In this document: one piece after another, positions 16,622 to 25,016 of the stretch
How the letters are laid out: each line of letters starts with the position of its first letter
Position numbering within the stretch: the first letter of the stretch is position 1
Made by a program: the position numbers and the translations under genes
Source of the DNA: Candidatus Thorarchaeota archaeon
Lineage (GTDB): Archaea > Asgardarchaeota > Thorarchaeia > Thorarchaeales > Thorarchaeaceae
DNA length: 52,030 nucleotides
Reading direction: 5' to 3'
Assembly (NCBI GenBank): GCA_011364905.1
Contig: RDNZ01000010.1
Span: 1 to 52,030, forward strand
Notes under the pieces: model-generated
What the model saw: the letters and a program-made list of their open reading frames with translations, nothing else
Told to the model about the DNA's origin: nothing
The model's database searches: none

Positions 16622-18940
16622 CTACCCCTTTCTCATTTTGACAAGACAGCCAAAGAACAGTATTGCAACCACTATGCCGCCAGCTATTAGAAGCATTGTC
16701 CGATCAACGGGCTCATATGTAGATGTGGTGGTAGGTGAAGTTGTTGTCGTTGGGGATGTTGATGTAGTTGTTGATACAGGTGAAACAGTGACTCTGAAGA
16801 TCTGAAACACCTCATTCCCAAATGTGTCCCAGACACTGACATTCAGGTAATAATCCCCAGCGAGCAGAGTCGTCACATTTGTGATCAGACCGGTTGAGTC
16901 GATGGCAAAGTTTACTGTGTCATTAACTGCATAGCCACCAATACCTGATACGTCTGAAGCGCCAATCTGGTAACTGAACACTTCGGCTTCAGTTATTTCC
17001 TGATTTGTTGGTAATACTGTCCACTCGGGACCTGTTGTGTCCACACGTTTGAAGTTGATATCATCAAATATGATGGATATTGACGCCACATTTTCAGCAT
17101 AGGCATAGAGGAGGATATTCGTGATATTCCAATTTGCCTCTCCAAACACTGCAGACATGTCTTCCCAAGGATTACGTACAAGGTTCAACCAGGTTCCAGT
17201 AGTGCTGTAATCGGACGCATAGTATCGAGCAATAGAACTTGTATTCATGGTGGCTGGAAATGCTTCCCCTCCAAGATAGTACTCTAGGTGATAATCATTG
17301 TCAAACAAGAAATCAACTCTTGAGTAGCAATGGTACGAGCCAGAGTTAACAACTGAATTGATGCGATACCAAAACGATGTGTAAATATCGCTGTCGAGCT
17401 GCAGAAAGGTGTCGCGATAGAAACCAGACACTGCGTAACTTGTCACATCAAGCACTCCAGCCCAATCGCCACTGTGTGAAACATCTGTTCGATTCTGCCA
17501 GGGATACGCATTTCCAGTATGGTCCCAACCTGTGCAGACTTGTCCAACATTCCAGTACCAATCTTGCTCGAATCCGGGATCGTGAGATGGATAGTCCATG
17601 AAGCTAAACGCATCCAAGAGGAGTGAAACATAGGACCCTGCACTTTGTCCGCTACTGATATAGAACTCAAAACTATCGATAGCCACATTCACTATGTTCA
17701 ACTCATCAAAGATGTTAGTCAAGTTGATCTTCTGATGTCGCCATGTGCCACGGCTACCGAAGTCATCAGCCAACATGTAGAAAGTATCACTTGTGTTTGT
17801 GAATGTCACATCATCTTGATATCGTCCAAGATACCAGTAGAAGTAATACTGCTGTGTTGTGTTCATTGCATGAAGGTAGAAGTATGCAAGTTGGTCAATG
17901 TCTGCTGATGGTGCATCATCATATTTCCAATCAAAATCTATCACTCCCGTTCTCCCATCAGCCACGAAGTAACCTTCGGGATACCCAATACTCTTTCTTA
18001 CAGTCACATCAGATTCATCAGAATCCAACTGAGCGTAGGAATTCATGTTGACGGAGGTTGATCCTTCAGTAGCATCGCTTGACAATAACGCATAACTCGG
18101 GCTAGAGTGATAGTCTGCAAATCCACTTGCTGGTCCAACCTCAAAATCGCCATTTGTAATGAACTCATACCCTGTGGAATTTTGCATTGATATATCATCG
18201 AAGACGAAATCTGATGGGGTGTCCACTCCAGCAGGAGACCACACTGTAAAGCCAGTACTGAGAACATATAGGTTAGAATCAACCGATCCAAAGAGGGCTT
18301 CATAATCACTAGTTATGTTTCTGTTAAAGTTTACCCATGCATTGGTTGAGCTATTCAGAAGTATGTTCTTCAGATATGTTCCGTTGCCAGGATTGTAACT
18401 ATCTCTATGAGACACCAAGTAGTTTACTGTGCGGGTAAGAATATTATTGTAAATTACTACCTCGAACTTAATTGATGCATCAAACACTGATGATGTCAAG
18501 GGAATTGAATCAATGTAGAAGAAGAAATCCACTATCATGTTCTGTTCTAAATAAGGTCTAGGAACAACCGAGTGATAATCGGCGTATTGTGCACTACCAT
18601 AGAACTGAGAACTTCCCTCAGCAAAAAGACGACCTGCTTTTAGACCTGAATGTGATATATCTTGGTAAGATCCATTTTGCACAACCGTTCCACAACCAAC
18701 TTCAATCCAGTCATCAGGTCCACCATTTGCATCAGTATCTTCAAACCCTCCATTACGTACAACATTAGTAATCAGAGGGTCGTTTCCCCAAATGTCTGAA
18801 ACTGCGGAGTGCGGTTCAAAGACATCTATGTAGCTACTCTCTCTTGTATCTTCATTAGATTGAGAGCTTGTTGTTGGGATTGCTACTGGTAGTAGCAAAA
18901 TGACGACAAAGAATGCGAAGAACAGGCATTTGGACTTCAT
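16622..18940 (-). CDS. Large anchored surface protein with lectin-like and cadherin-like domains
   Basis: The 772-residue protein has a signal peptide (MKSKCLFFAFFVVILLLPVA), several beta-rich modules opening with NGGFED, NGDFEVG and DPGFEQDW (CBM4/9-like starts at about residues 62, 262 and 455), then an Ig/cadherin-like segment beginning TGPEWTVLPTNQEI with the repeat-type ending GDYYLNVSVWDTFGN. A Thr/Ser-rich linker and a C-terminal membrane helix with basic tail (KMRKG) complete it. Frequent N-x-S/T sites suggest glycosylation. A cell-surface binding or structural role is likely; ligand unknown. The start ATG at 18940 is the natural signal-peptide start. Confidence 0.8.
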   Translation of the reverse strand: MKSKCLFFAFFVVILLLPVAIPTTSSQSNEDTRESSYIDVFEPHSAVSDIWGNDPLITNVVRNGGFEDTDANGGPDDWIEVGCGTVVQNGSYQDISHSGLKAGRLFAEGSSQFYGSAQYADYHSVVPRPYLEQNMIVDFFFYIDSIPLTSSVFDASIKFEVVIYNNILTRTVNYLVSHRDSYNPGNGTYLKNILLNSSTNAWVNFNRNITSDYEALFGSVDSNLYVLSTGFTVWSPAGVDTPSDFVFDDISMQNSTGYEFITNGDFEVGPASGFADYHSSPSYALLSSDATEGSTSVNMNSYAQLDSDESDVTVRKSIGYPEGYFVADGRTGVIDFDWKYDDAPSADIDQLAYFYLHAMNTTQQYYFYWYLGRYQDDVTFTNTSDTFYMLADDFGSRGTWRHQKINLTNIFDELNIVNVAIDSFEFYISSGQSAGSYVSLLLDAFSFMDYPSHDPGFEQDWYWNVGQVCTGWDHTGNAYPWQNRTDVSHSGDWAGVLDVTSYAVSGFYRDTFLQLDSDIYTSFWYRINSVVNSGSYHCYSRVDFLFDNDYHLEYYLGGEAFPATMNTSSIARYYASDYSTTGTWLNLVRNPWEDMSAVFGEANWNITNILLYAYAENVASISIIFDDINFKRVDTTGPEWTVLPTNQEITEAEVFSYQIGASDVSGIGGYAVNDTVNFAIDSTGLITNVTTLLAGDYYLNVSVWDTFGNEVFQIFRVTVSPVSTTTSTSPTTTTSPTTTSTYEPVDRTMLLIAGGIVVAILFFGCLVKMRKG

Positions 18941-19055
18941 TTGAATCAGCTTCCATATATACGGGAGTTAGATTCTAAAATCCTCCAAAATAGATTGAAA
19001 AAGCTTGTTTGGATACCTATGCGGAAATTGGATGAATTAGATGCTCAGTTTATCG

Positions 19056-19697
19056 TCATAGATTCCTACTGGTTTCCAGAAATGACATGATGAAAGAACA
19101 CCATTTATCCTGCAGTTTGAGATATGCTGGATCTCGTGCAACCATAACGTCTCTCATTAGTCGCGATGCATCTTCTTGTTGGTGAGTCGACAAGCTGTTC
19201 CAGAACTCTGAATTAGTAATTGTGAGTTCAGAGCTGATTTGATTATCCCGTTCGATTAATTCTTGAAGCAAGGTCAGTGCTTCGTCCATTCTTGTCTCAG
19301 GAACACTGACTCCATAAGCTTCAAGACCCGATATCATGTTGCGGAGTCTATCCTTGGCAAAGGTCCGCATCGCACTGTCTGTCTTGATCATGTCTGCAAT
19401 TCCAAGACGGTATTCTCTCGCTGTTGCCCGGTAGAAACGCTGGACTATTCCAGTTGTTGTCTTTTCAGTCCGAACCTGCTGGACCAGACCAACACTCTTT
19501 AGCCGTTCTATGTGGCGCAATACATTTCCCGGATTCTTCCCTATGGCATCTGCTAGCTGCTTCACTGTCATCTCTTCATTGACAAGGTATTTGAAAACAA
19601 TGAGGGCGCGAATCTTGTCAAAGAGAACTTTGATAGTGTTTGGATCTGAAATTATCTCTAGATCTTTCATCTTATGAGGCACTTCCGAAGAATTCAT
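19056..19697 (-). CDS. ArsR-like winged-helix transcriptional regulator
   Basis: The 213-residue protein begins MNSSEVPHKMKDLEIISDPN, and its N-terminal winged helix (about residues 12-95) reads ISDPNTIKVLFDKIRALIVF, then MTVKQLADAIGKNPGNVLRH as the helix-turn-helix, then a wing segment with the RTEKTTTGIVQRFYRATARE strand pair. The helical C-terminal part is unlike known ligand domains I can name. ATG at 19697 lies one base after the upstream stop (TAGAATG), with GGAGG 12 bases before it; a longer frame to 19811 would overlap the preceding gene. It is the last gene of a three-gene operon and is the obvious candidate to bind the inverted repeat at 22437-22463. Confidence 0.85.
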   Translation of the reverse strand: MNSSEVPHKMKDLEIISDPNTIKVLFDKIRALIVFKYLVNEEMTVKQLADAIGKNPGNVLRHIERLKSVGLVQQVRTEKTTTGIVQRFYRATAREYRLGIADMIKTDSAMRTFAKDRLRNMISGLEAYGVSVPETRMDEALTLLQELIERDNQISSELTITNSEFWNSLSTHQQEDASRLMRDVMVARDPAYLKLQDKWCSFIMSFLETSRNL

Positions 19698-19698
19698 T

Positions 19699-20598
19699 CT
19701 ACTGTGATCCCTCCGCTTGGACTTCCTGTTCTTCTCTGATATTCGGGTCTGAAATGATAAGATAGGTTCTCGATACTGCGAGCACATAAACTGGTAGTAG
19801 TAAAAGAACAATCACAAGACCAGCTGCAAGAATGTAGAGAGTATATACTTGATCTGGCATGAGTATGACATCCGTGAACTCTTGGATAATAAAGGGTCCA
19901 AGCACTAGCAAACCCAATGACGAGAATGTGCCCCAAATCGAAAATACAGCGCCTGAGTTTTTCCTAGTCAGTGTTATTGAGTGCTTGATGGAGGAAAAAA
20001 CCGGAATGCCATCAACTATTGATGGAAAGACCATGGATAGCATTCCCGAACTGAAAAGAAACCATAGAGCAGCTATGAAGATTAGAAACGTAAGTGTGGT
20101 GATATCAGGTATCTGGTTTCTGAACCACCATGCTCCGAAAATATACTCAATCCCGATGGGCACAATTATAATCAGGAACTGAACTATTCCTCCTGAAGCC
20201 AAGCGAGAGAATTTCTGCCGATACCAAAGCAATGCCTCCTCGGCAGTGATAGTTCCGCTCTCAAAAGCCTCTTGTCCAATCCCAAACAGTGCACCTATAG
20301 CAATTAAGAACGGTGCTAGTAGGGCGGAGCCTGCAAACAGAATTATACCGACAGCCTCAACATCGTTAACCCCTGACAGGGCGTCGCCTATAAAGTCGAA
20401 AACATCGAAGACTTCATCAAAAGGCCCATAGAAAATCGAAATCGGTATACTTCCTATGAACACTATGAATAGGAACAAGACTATGGTAATAACAAAGACA
20501 CCAAGTATTGCTAAGAAGATAGAGAGATAGTATGTTCTTGTGAATTGAACACTAAGCTTGATCGTTTCAACATAGCTTCGCAGGTTCCATTTGCCCAT
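19699..20598 (-). CDS. Multi-pass membrane protein, operon middle gene
   Basis: The 299-residue protein has about six hydrophobic segments, starting with a cytoplasmic MGKWNLRSYVETIKLSV amphipathic stretch, which is reminiscent of the DUF975/YciC-type and GlpQ-membrane-domain proteins, though I cannot assign it. ATG at 20598 follows GGTG by eight bases; a GTG at 20607 that overlaps the preceding stop (GTGA) is the alternative. Placement between a membrane-anchored metalloprotease and a regulator suggests a partner of the protease or a sensor of envelope state; that is inference. Confidence 0.75.
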   Translation of the reverse strand: MGKWNLRSYVETIKLSVQFTRTYYLSIFLAILGVFVITIVLFLFIVFIGSIPISIFYGPFDEVFDVFDFIGDALSGVNDVEAVGIILFAGSALLAPFLIAIGALFGIGQEAFESGTITAEEALLWYRQKFSRLASGGIVQFLIIIVPIGIEYIFGAWWFRNQIPDITTLTFLIFIAALWFLFSSGMLSMVFPSIVDGIPVFSSIKHSITLTRKNSGAVFSIWGTFSSLGLLVLGPFIIQEFTDVILMPDQVYTLYILAAGLVIVLLLLPVYVLAVSRTYLIISDPNIREEQEVQAEGSQ

Positions 20599-20603
20599 TA
20601 CAT

Positions 20604-22409
20604 TCACACCCGTTGTTTCTTTCTAACAACTATGAAGATGCTACTAAGTGCTACGATTGCCAATATTGAGAATGGAACGATAATCAAATCAGGCATCGGC
20701 GGACCTTCGGTATTTCCCTCTGTAATTGTAATGTCCAGAAGCTCGGACGGTATTTCGGAAAGCGCCAACACATCCTCAAAATCAGTCGGTGTTTCATTTG
20801 ACATTAGAGTCGTTATCACATATACTTCTGCAGCCCCATTGCTTTGGATATACTCAGAGATTGTTCCACGTTCTGAACGGTACTGATTTTGCGACACATG
20901 CCACCCAGTGGAATTTCTCAAGGCTACAACTACTCCAATAGTGTATGGATACGGATTTTCAATTGCAATTGTAAAGTTGTCAGGTGGTGCGATCAATCTA
21001 AACACATTGAAACCATAATGATAATGCCGGACATTTTCCTGGTGGATTGGGTAGATATTCAGTAGATTGGTGTAACTCTGAACTGTATAGTTCAATGACT
21101 CGAATCCATAGACACCATTTTCAGTCTCGGTGTCATCCAAGACACAGGCGGTTATGAAATCAAGATAGACATCATTGAATGTGAGATCATATCCTGCGTT
21201 GGCAAGTGCGACCTCGACGGCTGCTGGACCATCCTCCCGTATGCCTACAAGGTCCCTCACCATACTCACCCCAAACCGTTCAGCAAGATAGGTCACAAAG
21301 AGATACGCCTGACCGTAACTTGCATCCCAAAGACGACCGTAGAACCTGTTGAAATGGAGAAGAGAGATCTCTGGATGATATGTGTAAGTGGTCGTAACCG
21401 CATCTGTAATGTAGTACCAGTATCCTGTGTAATCTATTGCAAGATTTGCTAACCCCTCCATCAGAAAGTCCGCTTCATCTATCTCATAGTTGTCCCAAAT
21501 CAAGTGATTGAACTCATGGATAGTAATGAGCACAGTTTCGTTCAGGTCCCTTTCAGATTCGATGAAAATCATTTCTCTTCTATTAGAATATGGAAAAGGA
21601 CATTCATCCCACGGAACATGAAATCCCAAATACGCAGTTCCCATATACCGGACCAATGGTACGAGGAATAGTGTCACCCTGGGATCCCCATCCAAATCTC
21701 CGAGATAGCCATCCGGACTTCCAGCAAGCTCGACTGCTTTAGGGTAGACCACATCATCGAAGGTCTGCCCCAACTGACTGCACTTCGATATTGCCGCACC
21801 TTCTCCTAGAAGATCAATCGTTTCGTTTGCCATGTAGACATAGCAGTAATCACCAACAGCGAGAAGAGTAGCATTCACTGGAGTCAACTCCATGGACTCT
21901 GGTCGCGACAGGTATGTCCAGAAAGCACGTTGGTCACCAAAAGACTCGGGAGTATTTTCGTGGTTAATCAAAACACCAGGAGTGAATACAGGTGCGAAAT
22001 ACACTGTTCTCACCTTGTTTTCATCATAAAGGAAATGAAAGGTGAACTGATACTGTGTCCCAGCTACGAAATCACCATAGACATCCATTGACAAGATTCC
22101 ATGAAAGGGAGTGGTATACGCTGATTCATTCGTTGTGGTATCAAGTGGATTGAGTCCTGTGACAGATGGTTCACATTTCAGTGTTTGAAGCGTGAGCTCC
22201 TCATCAAAAGGATCAAAGAGTCCAACAACCCTAATACTATTGGGGCCCATTCCATCGTCCCCGATAGTCAAACACTGGATATCAAAAGTATTAGGGGCTG
22301 CAGGTGCAAAATAAACAGCCACCCCAATACTGCTGATTGTTATAATCAATACAAGAGCGATAGCAATTTTCGTTCTTGATCCTAGAGTTCCCCAACTAAT
22401 TCGCGACAT
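20604..22409 (-). CDS. Membrane-anchored extracellular zinc metalloprotease
   Basis: The 601-residue protein has a signal anchor (residues about 14-35), a large extracellular part and a C-terminal membrane helix followed by VVRKKQRV. The catalytic motif is TIHEFNHLIWDN with His298, Glu299 and His302, and the third ligand is probably Glu318 in FLMEGLANLA, the gluzincin HExxH...E layout with 15 residues between. DLDGDPRVTLFLVP upstream resembles calcium-binding loops in secreted proteases of the immune-inhibitor/M6-like type. ATG at 22409 gives an MSR-type signal start; a TTG at 22457 would place the candidate operator within the gene. First gene of the operon. Confidence 0.82.
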   Translation of the reverse strand: MSRISWGTLGSRTKIAIALVLIITISSIGVAVYFAPAAPNTFDIQCLTIGDDGMGPNSIRVVGLFDPFDEELTLQTLKCEPSVTGLNPLDTTTNESAYTTPFHGILSMDVYGDFVAGTQYQFTFHFLYDENKVRTVYFAPVFTPGVLINHENTPESFGDQRAFWTYLSRPESMELTPVNATLLAVGDYCYVYMANETIDLLGEGAAISKCSQLGQTFDDVVYPKAVELAGSPDGYLGDLDGDPRVTLFLVPLVRYMGTAYLGFHVPWDECPFPYSNRREMIFIESERDLNETVLITIHEFNHLIWDNYEIDEADFLMEGLANLAIDYTGYWYYITDAVTTTYTYHPEISLLHFNRFYGRLWDASYGQAYLFVTYLAERFGVSMVRDLVGIREDGPAAVEVALANAGYDLTFNDVYLDFITACVLDDTETENGVYGFESLNYTVQSYTNLLNIYPIHQENVRHYHYGFNVFRLIAPPDNFTIAIENPYPYTIGVVVALRNSTGWHVSQNQYRSERGTISEYIQSNGAAEVYVITTLMSNETPTDFEDVLALSEIPSELLDITITEGNTEGPPMPDLIIVPFSILAIVALSSIFIVVRKKQRV

Positions 22410-22436
22410 GCGTCGATGAATGTTTGCGTTTGTTAA

Positions 22437-22463
22437 AAACGTTTGCGGTAAAAGCAAACGTTT
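22437..22463. promoter_or_regulatory. Perfect 10-bp inverted repeat, candidate operator
   Basis: AAACGTTTGC (22437-22446) and GCAAACGTTT (22454-22463) are exact inverted copies separated by GGTAAAA. A further GTTTGCGTTTG copy lies at 22422-22432. The element is 28-54 bases upstream of the protease ATG and overlaps the start site expected from the TATA-like element at 22478-22489, a position suited to repression. The gap is shared with the divergent CPBP protease gene, 135 bp away. Confidence 0.6.
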
Positions 22464-22477
22464 GTGGTTGTTGATGT

Positions 22478-22489
22478 GTTTTTATCTAG
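22478..22489 (-). promoter_or_regulatory. TATA-like element for the protease operon
   Basis: On the minus strand this reads CTAGATAAAAAC, an A/T-rich archaeal-type box. Its distance places transcription initiation near 22457, inside the inverted repeat. Only position and composition support it. Confidence 0.35.
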
Positions 22490-22597
22490 CAGACAGTGGA
22501 AAGCAGAATGAATTCCTGGTCTTAATCTATTCATGCTAAGTTACTCAAGTTTAAGTGATGAGTATGATTCCATCTTTGCCTTCGAGGTGGAAATATC

Positions 22598-23485
22598 TTG
22601 AGCAGGGAAAATAGTGAACCAACTTCAGAGGCAAGCATAGTACCGAATAATAAATCCATTAAGAACGGATTCTTATTCATACTCTTCACAGGCGCAAGTT
22701 TTCTCACATTCAATATTGGAGGATACAACAATTTCGTTCCCTCTGAATTGAGGCTAATCGTGAGGATAATCGTAGCTGGTATTCTGTTTCTATCTACCGT
22801 CGCGCTTTACAAGACAGAGGGGAGTTGGAACAAATACTGGAACGTATCATATGCTTTGTTAATATCATCCATAGGACTAGTTCTTGCATGGTTCTTCGGA
22901 AGGTGGTACACACTAATCCCGGGACTTTCACTAAACACTGTCGAAGGTGTCGCAATCGCAAAGGTGGCAGAAGTCATCCCTATAGTTGTCACAATTCTCA
23001 TTGGCACATGGTTAGTTGAGAGAGATTTCACCCCAATCTTCCTACGTGGAGGAGATCTCGAGAAGACATTCAAAATAGGTCTAATCGTTTCGCCTGTTGC
23101 ATTGATACCATTTTTTGCACTTGGCGGATTAGGTCTCTCTGTTGGTCTAGATGTTATTTCCAGATGGCTACCTTGGATGTGTGTGTTTGGTTTTAGCAAT
23201 GCATTCATGGAAGAACTGATGATTAGGGGTATATTTCTGAAAAAGTATAATGCGATGTTTGGAAAAAACAGTTCACTGCTTCTGACTTCGGTGATTTTTG
23301 CACTGTTCCATCAGGCAGTCATTGATTATACGGATCCTGCATCATTTACGATCTTTTTACTAGTCACGTTTCTATTGGGCATATCATGGGGATATGTTAT
23401 GCAGAAATCTGACAGTATCTGGGGTGCAGTTCTGGCCCACGCAATCGCAGACATTCTTTTAATCATTGCAGTATTTGGAACATAA
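22598..23485 (+). CDS. CPBP-family intramembrane metalloprotease
   Basis: The 295-residue protein has about eight membrane helices and the three CPBP (Rce1/CAAX-like, PF02517) motifs: EELMIRG (the EExxxR motif) at about residues 205-211, FALFHQ (FxxxH) at about 235-240 and AHAIAD near the C-terminus. These residues make up the intramembrane active site. Prokaryotic members mature peptides or act in envelope signalling; no substrate gene is evident. TTG at 22598 is used because GAGGTGG lies ten bases upstream. It is divergent from the metalloprotease operon, so two membrane proteases share a control region. Confidence 0.9.
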   Translation: MSRENSEPTSEASIVPNNKSIKNGFLFILFTGASFLTFNIGGYNNFVPSELRLIVRIIVAGILFLSTVALYKTEGSWNKYWNVSYALLISSIGLVLAWFFGRWYTLIPGLSLNTVEGVAIAKVAEVIPIVVTILIGTWLVERDFTPIFLRGGDLEKTFKIGLIVSPVALIPFFALGGLGLSVGLDVISRWLPWMCVFGFSNAFMEELMIRGIFLKKYNAMFGKNSSLLLTSVIFALFHQAVIDYTDPASFTIFLLVTFLLGISWGYVMQKSDSIWGAVLAHAIADILLIIAVFGT

Positions 23486-23544
23486 TTTCTAGAAAGAGAA
23501 GAAGAGAGAACTGGAATTCTCAAGCTCATCAGTATTAGAACTAT

Positions 23545-23566
23545 TTCATGGTCTTGACCCATTCGA
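23545..23566 (-). repeat. 22-bp direct repeat, distal copy (DUF35 tail remnant)
   Basis: This segment is identical to 25021-25042, the last codons of the DUF35 gene, and in the same orientation. It is still in frame to read E-W-V-K-T-M-K then a stop (TAG instead of TGA). Upstream the frame stays open for at least 20 codons but no longer resembles DUF35. Confidence 0.75.
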
Positions 23567-23571
23567 GATGT

Positions 23572-23826
23572 CTACCAACTACACCCTGCGTCAGGAGTTC
23601 CGTTTCCAGCTGGACACCTCTTGAGAAAGATTATGATAATCACAAAGATTGCAATTCCCCCACCTCCAATTCCAAGAATAACGAGAACGGTCATGTCTAC
23701 TGGTGGCGGAGTTGGACTTGTCGCCTCTGCGCCCCATGAACCATGCGAGGGTTCTGATTCTATCCATTTTCGTGCGAATACCCAATCATTTTCCCTCAAA
23801 GGTGCATCTTGTCTTCCTCCCGTCAT
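23572..23826 (-). pseudogene. C-terminal fragment of an anchored surface protein
   Basis: The frame encodes 84 residues: a polar stretch, a Pro/Thr-rich linker, a membrane helix (MTVLVILGIGGGGIAIFVII) and a short tail ending CSW. This is exactly the layout at the C-terminus of the surface proteins at 5988-7562 and 7574-8491, whose tails end YSW and YNW. The frame continues about 15 codons further upstream without a start codon and then meets a stop, and there is no signal peptide. I read it as the surviving 3' end of a lost gene; a short functional membrane protein starting at 23826 is less likely. Confidence 0.55.
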
Positions 23827-24044
23827 TTGGATGTTCGTGTCTAAAGCATACTGCTTTTGATTTGGTCTTAGGCATCAGGGAACCTCATTCAAACTAGTAC
23901 CCGTTTTTGATACAATACTTTTCGAGAAAAACTACAACAGGAGTTAGATTATTCGGGTCTAGTACTTGGATTAAATTCTTAAGCTACCGATATTACAGCA
24001 TTGGTTACAAATTCGCGTGTAGTCAAGAAAGGGAGATACTGAAA

Positions 24045-24932
24045 TTGAAGATACATGAAAAAGGATTGGGTATCCCTCTTGTTATCATAGTTCTTCTGTT
24101 AATGATTTCTATACAACCCGCGGTGAGGGCAACAGAGCTCACCGCTGATAATTTCAATGACATGAACTATGATGGTTGGGAAACCTATGGAACAGTATTC
24201 AACAGGACTGAGGACATGTATTATCCAGCCAATTCTGCGAATTACTCTGCTGCTGATAAAACATTGAGGGTTACAGGACCAGGAGGCGATTGGTTGCGTC
24301 AGCTGTATAGTGTCGCTTACTTAAATCACTCAGTTAATTATGGCACATGGAGCTTCGACCTGTATGTAGTGGATACCCCTGGTCATGAGTGTGTTATTCA
24401 CCTGCTTTCAGATTACTATTATCCACTAGAGAGTGAAAATGGAATTTCAGAGAAGCATTTGAACTACAGCTATCTTTTCGTCATCCTGACGTACGGTTCT
24501 TGGCCCAGCACCAGCTATAATAAACCACTGATCGAGTTTTGGTATATTAATAATGGAGTACACGTGGTTATGGATAGATATGAAATTGGACCTGCAGGGA
24601 GTACTTGGTCAGATAGATGGACACATTTTGACATCACAAGAGATGCCACTGGACACTTCGACATATATCTCAATGGAACACTACGTTTGTCCGCGCAACC
24701 AGGTGTACACTATATCCCGGCGGGCTACTTTCAATTCCTTGGTCAAACTGGTCAGGCAATTGATAACTTGGCAATATATGATTACATCGTTCCGCATCCA
24801 CCTGATACGACTACTACTGAGACTACTACAAATTCGACCGGATCCAATTTAACACCAGTCCTGCTAGCCGTTAGCACAATAGAGCTTGTTGTCATAATCC
24901 TCTTGGCTGTAGTCTACTTCAGAAAAAGTTAG
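24045..24932 (+). CDS. Anchored surface protein with LamG/concanavalin-like domain
   Basis: The 295-residue protein starts at TTG 24045 with GGGAG nine bases upstream. It has a signal peptide (MKIHEKGLGIPLVIIVLLLM), then a beta-rich domain of about 220 residues starting ADNFNDMNYDGWETYGTVFN, in the style of concanavalin-like (laminin G/DUF1080) glycan-binding domains, with GHFDIYLNGTLRLSAQPG near its end. A Thr-rich linker and C-terminal membrane helix with YFRKS tail follow. It lies alone on the plus strand within the segment bracketed by the 22-bp direct repeats. Confidence 0.75.
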   Translation: MKIHEKGLGIPLVIIVLLLMISIQPAVRATELTADNFNDMNYDGWETYGTVFNRTEDMYYPANSANYSAADKTLRVTGPGGDWLRQLYSVAYLNHSVNYGTWSFDLYVVDTPGHECVIHLLSDYYYPLESENGISEKHLNYSYLFVILTYGSWPSTSYNKPLIEFWYINNGVHVVMDRYEIGPAGSTWSDRWTHFDITRDATGHFDIYLNGTLRLSAQPGVHYIPAGYFQFLGQTGQAIDNLAIYDYIVPHPPDTTTTETTTNSTGSNLTPVLLAVSTIELVVIILLAVVYFRKS

Positions 24933-24981
24933 CAATCTTGATATTCGAGAAACATTGGCGTAAAAAGAAGAAGAGTGAGCT

Positions 24982-24998
24982 AGGAGTCAGCGACTCCT
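24982..24998. terminator. Bidirectional terminator hairpin
   Basis: AGGAGTC (24982-24988) and GACTCCT (24992-24998) form a perfect 7-bp stem with a three-base loop, and GAG/CTC flanks can extend it across a bulge. It sits between two converging stops (24932 and 25017), with T-rich tracts on both strands beyond the stem. Confidence 0.6.
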
Positions 24999-25016
24999 GC
25001 TCATCTATTTGTAGCA

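Noticed and set aside
12845..23485. An archaeal CAAX-processing pathway made of the ICMT-like methyltransferase and the CPBP (Rce1-like) protease
   Set aside because: Both are members of broad prokaryotic superfamilies, lie about 10 kb apart with different partners, and no prenyltransferase or C-terminal CAAX protein was seen in the window.
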